DNA of 7,207 nt from Chitinophagales bacterium (lineage in GTDB: Bacteria > Bacteroidota > Bacteroidia > Chitinophagales > CAIODY01): the NCBI GenBank assembly GCA_023251415.1, contig JAHEYX010000160.1:1-7207 (forward strand), written 5' to 3'. Below are positions 5,407 through 7,207 of this stretch, in pieces. The first letter of the stretch is position 1. Each line of letters starts with the position of its first letter. Made by a program: the position numbers and the translations under genes. Below the pieces are notes generated by a model. It was not told where the DNA came from. It did not search any database and was given only the letters and a program-made list of their open reading frames with translations.

Positions 5407-5428
5407 TTCTACCTAAAATTTTAAACTT

Positions 5429-6964
5429 ATGAAACAACTATCTTTGTTTGTGCTCTTGCTATGCTTTTACACTTCACATGCGCAAGTAGCCGGAACCCTG
5501 GACTCTACTTTTAACAACAACGGCAAACTCGTTACCTCTTTCGATTTTTACAGCAGTTTTCAAGATGTATTGGTACAAGCCGACGGAAAAATTTTATTGG
5601 CCGGCACCGGTGGCTCCGGATCTGCTTACAACTTTTATGTAGTACGCCTCAATACCAATGGCACTTACGACAATACCTTTGGTACCAATGGTAAAGTCAG
5701 CATCGATTTTTTTAACGATTATGATCAAGCCACAACGATAGGTTTGCAATCGGATGGGAAAATAATAATTGGTGGTAAAGCTTTTAAAACCGGTAACTTA
5801 TTTGATTTTGCCTTGGCTCGCTTAAGCAGCAGCGGTGTTTTAGATAATACCTTCGGAACAGGTGGTAAATTGACTGTCGACTTTAACGGCAATAACGATG
5901 AAGGCGGTAAGATGGTTATTCAATCGGATGATAAAATTGTATTAACCGGAACTTCTGCAGGAGCTACCACAGGCGGATTCGGTACGATACGTTGTACGGC
6001 AAATGGTGCATTAGATGCAAGCTTTAATTCGACCGGCACAGTCATTACATTGTTTCCAAATGGTGTAGCTACCGGTACTGCCGCTGCGGTGCAGGCTGAT
6101 GGAAAGATTGTTTTATGCGGAGCCAACAATATTGCCGGTTATCCGCATTTAGCTTTAGCCCGTTACAATGCCAACGGAACTATCGATGCCGCTTTTGGTA
6201 CAAATGGTATAGTGGTGTATAATGCTTCCGGACCTAGTTCTACGGCAGGAGCTGTTAAAATACAAGCTGATGGTAAAATAATAGCTGCAGGTGCGGTAAT
6301 CAATACGGCAGGCGATATTTTATTGTACCGTTGTTTGCCTAATGGAAGTGCTGATGCTTCTTTTGGAACCAACGGGGCGGTTGCAAAAGATTTAGGAGCT
6401 ACCGAAAGTGCTAATCGCTTGTTGTTGTTAAGTGATGGCTCGTATGTGGTTGCAGGCTTAATGAATACCGGCTCCGATAATAATTTCATGGTAGCACGTT
6501 TTGATGCTGCAGGCACTATCAATCCTAATTTTGGAACTAATGGTTTTACCACATGTGCCATGAGCACCCAAATGAGCAGCCCTAACGACGGCATCAACGG
6601 ATTGGCCATAGCTTCCGATGGTAAATTAGTAGCTGCAGGATATGCCGGTAATGATGCCGGAGTAATTCGTTTACACAACAGCGGCACCGAAGCCAATGCA
6701 ATAACTGAAGTAGAAACGAATGCAGGTTTGTTGCTCAGTCCGAACCCTGCTAGCAGTACACTGAACTTACATTTCTCAACTCCTACTCTAAGTACTACAA
6801 CGATTACCGTGTTTGCAATGAACGGACAAGTTTGTTTGCAGCAACAAGTGGAATCAGGTTGTATCAACAAAAGCATAGCTGTTGAAACCTTAGCTAGTGG
6901 TATGTATTTATTGCAAGTAGCCAACGCTAATGGTGTTCAGCAATTAAAATGGATGAAGGAATAA
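5429..6964 (+). CDS. Secreted delta-60 repeat protein (seven repeats) with T9SS sorting tail
   Basis: The 511-residue product starts with a Sec signal peptide (MKQLSLFVLLLCFYTSHA, cleavage likely before Gln19). Seven repeats of 56-58 residues follow, each marked by an LDxTFGTNGK-like motif at residues 24, 80, 138, 195, 252, 308 and 364. Each is paired with a QxDGKI-like motif at 50, 107, 165, 222, 279, 335 and 396. This is the delta-60 family, and seven such units would suit a seven-bladed beta-propeller. Residues about 433-511 form a type A T9SS C-terminal domain: LLLSPNPASSTLNLHF, then ITVFAMNGQV, then LASGMYLLQVANANG and a basic end. This directs transport across the outer membrane and surface attachment or release. 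No catalytic motif is visible, so it may be a structural or binding surface protein. Its strong own promoter box suggests a single-gene unit. Confidence 0.93.
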   Translation: MKQLSLFVLLLCFYTSHAQVAGTLDSTFNNNGKLVTSFDFYSSFQDVLVQADGKILLAGTGGSGSAYNFYVVRLNTNGTYDNTFGTNGKVSIDFFNDYDQATTIGLQSDGKIIIGGKAFKTGNLFDFALARLSSSGVLDNTFGTGGKLTVDFNGNNDEGGKMVIQSDDKIVLTGTSAGATTGGFGTIRCTANGALDASFNSTGTVITLFPNGVATGTAAAVQADGKIVLCGANNIAGYPHLALARYNANGTIDAAFGTNGIVVYNASGPSSTAGAVKIQADGKIIAAGAVINTAGDILLYRCLPNGSADASFGTNGAVAKDLGATESANRLLLLSDGSYVVAGLMNTGSDNNFMVARFDAAGTINPNFGTNGFTTCAMSTQMSSPNDGINGLAIASDGKLVAAGYAGNDAGVIRLHNSGTEANAITEVETNAGLLLSPNPASSTLNLHFSTPTLSTTTITVFAMNGQVCLQQQVESGCINKSIAVETLASGMYLLQVANANGVQQLKWMKE

Positions 6965-6997
6965 CAACTACCGACTTCTATTTGATGGTCATGATCA

Positions 6998-7012
6998 AGG
7001 ATTTTTTATCCT
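6998..7012 (+). terminator. Very weak hairpin after the delta-60 gene
   Basis: AGGAT and ATCCT (5 bp) flank a loop of five T, about 34 nt after the TAA. The T-run is in the loop and no T-run follows the stem, so this is a poor intrinsic terminator. It is recorded because nothing better is seen between the two genes. Confidence 0.15.
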
Positions 7013-7063
7013 AATAAAATTCAAACGTGGCTTGCTTTGCGAGTAATTGTAAAAGTCTTTGTG

Positions 7064-7071
7064 TATTTTTG
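7064..7071 (+). promoter_or_regulatory. Candidate -7 box before the DoxX/MauE-like gene
   Basis: TATTTTTG is an exact TAnnTTTG match lying 21 nt before the ATG at 7093. The nearest upstream TTG (7047-7049) is only 14 nt away and TTTG at 7036-7039 is 24 nt away. Neither is at ideal spacing. Confidence 0.4.
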
Positions 7072-7092
7072 GATCCTTCACAATTTACTCCT

Positions 7093-7207
7093 ATGACAGC
7101 AAAGACGACTACTACCGTTACCTGGGCCATACGCATTGTGGTTTCCGCACTTTTCTTATTATCTGCCGTTGCCAAATTATATCCCATTTGGTCGTTCGAA
7201 AAACAGT
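7093..7207 (+). CDS. DoxX/MauE-like membrane protein (5' part)
   Basis: The frame from ATG 7093 is open to the window end and gives 38 residues. A short polar head (MTAKTTTTVTW) leads into a hydrophobic helix, AIRIVVSALFLLSAVAKLYP, then IWSFEKQ. The pattern of a first membrane helix ending FLLSAVAKLYPI and followed by a FE motif resembles DoxX/MauE-type four-helix membrane proteins of Bacteroidota, some of which are linked to thiol redox or sulfur metabolism. Only the first helix is present, so the assignment is tentative. It lies 128 nt after the delta-60 gene with its own promoter box. Confidence 0.5.
   Translation, partial: MTAKTTTTVTWAIRIVVSALFLLSAVAKLYPIWSFEKQ

Larger units (their letters stand above)
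4936..5428. other. 493-nt gap holding terminator, 21-bp array and a doubtful small gene
   Basis: Between the pirin gene and the delta-60 gene lie the possible terminator (to 4961), about 70 nt of AT-rich sequence without visible structure, the nine-unit array (5032-5220), and about 180 nt that hold the unique N-terminal part of a minus-strand open frame. The last 55 nt contain a plus-strand promoter candidate. No RNA gene is recognisable. Confidence 0.6.

Noticed and set aside
6163..6924. A 253-codon open frame on the minus strand inside the delta-60 gene
   Set aside because: It lies wholly antisense to a gene with a clear signal peptide, seven repeats and a T9SS tail. Its openness follows from the repeat's regular codon pattern, and its translation shows no recognisable motif.

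Overview
The window looks chromosomal and comes from a member of the Bacteroidota. The evidence is a delta-60-repeat secreted protein with a type IX secretion (T9SS) C-terminal tail, a Bacteroidota-style pyruvate dehydrogenase E1 beta, and several upstream boxes matching the phylum's -7 promoter element TAnnTTTG. Most genes lack clear Shine-Dalgarno sequences. The exact family cannot be fixed from this sequence; a Chitinophagales/Sphingobacteriales-like lineage is only a guess. The window holds six long genes or gene parts, the tail of a seventh, one doubtful small gene, and two repeat-rich intergenic regions.

Left part (1-2473): the last 27 codons of an unidentified plus-strand gene converge on pdhB (minus strand). 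The 315-nt gap between them is flanked by two heptanucleotide arrays. Each array runs outward from, and includes, the stop codon of its gene. Next comes a minus-strand gene for a membrane protein with about five N-terminal helices and a C-terminal SRPBCC-like domain.

Middle (2474-4961): an AT-rich minus-strand gene encodes a stand-alone SIR2-like protein. It keeps the NAD-fold glycine loop and the NYD motif but has Asn where the catalytic His is expected. It is divergent from a plus-strand gene for a long pirin-family cupin protein with a Tat-like signal sequence. A hairpin plus T-run overlaps the pirin stop codon and may be its terminator.

Right part (4962-7207): an in-register array of nine 21-bp units lies in the gap after the pirin gene. 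It could be read as heptapeptides on either strand. A possible minus-strand small gene with a good Shine-Dalgarno runs through it. It is followed by a secreted seven-repeat beta-propeller-like protein with a T9SS tail, and by the start of a DoxX/MauE-like membrane protein cut by the window end.

The genes do not form an obvious pathway. Most seem to be separate transcription units, and no operon can be argued strongly. The best candidates for something undescribed are the His-less SIR2-like protein, the 21-bp array with its possible small protein, and the stop-codon-embedded heptad arrays.
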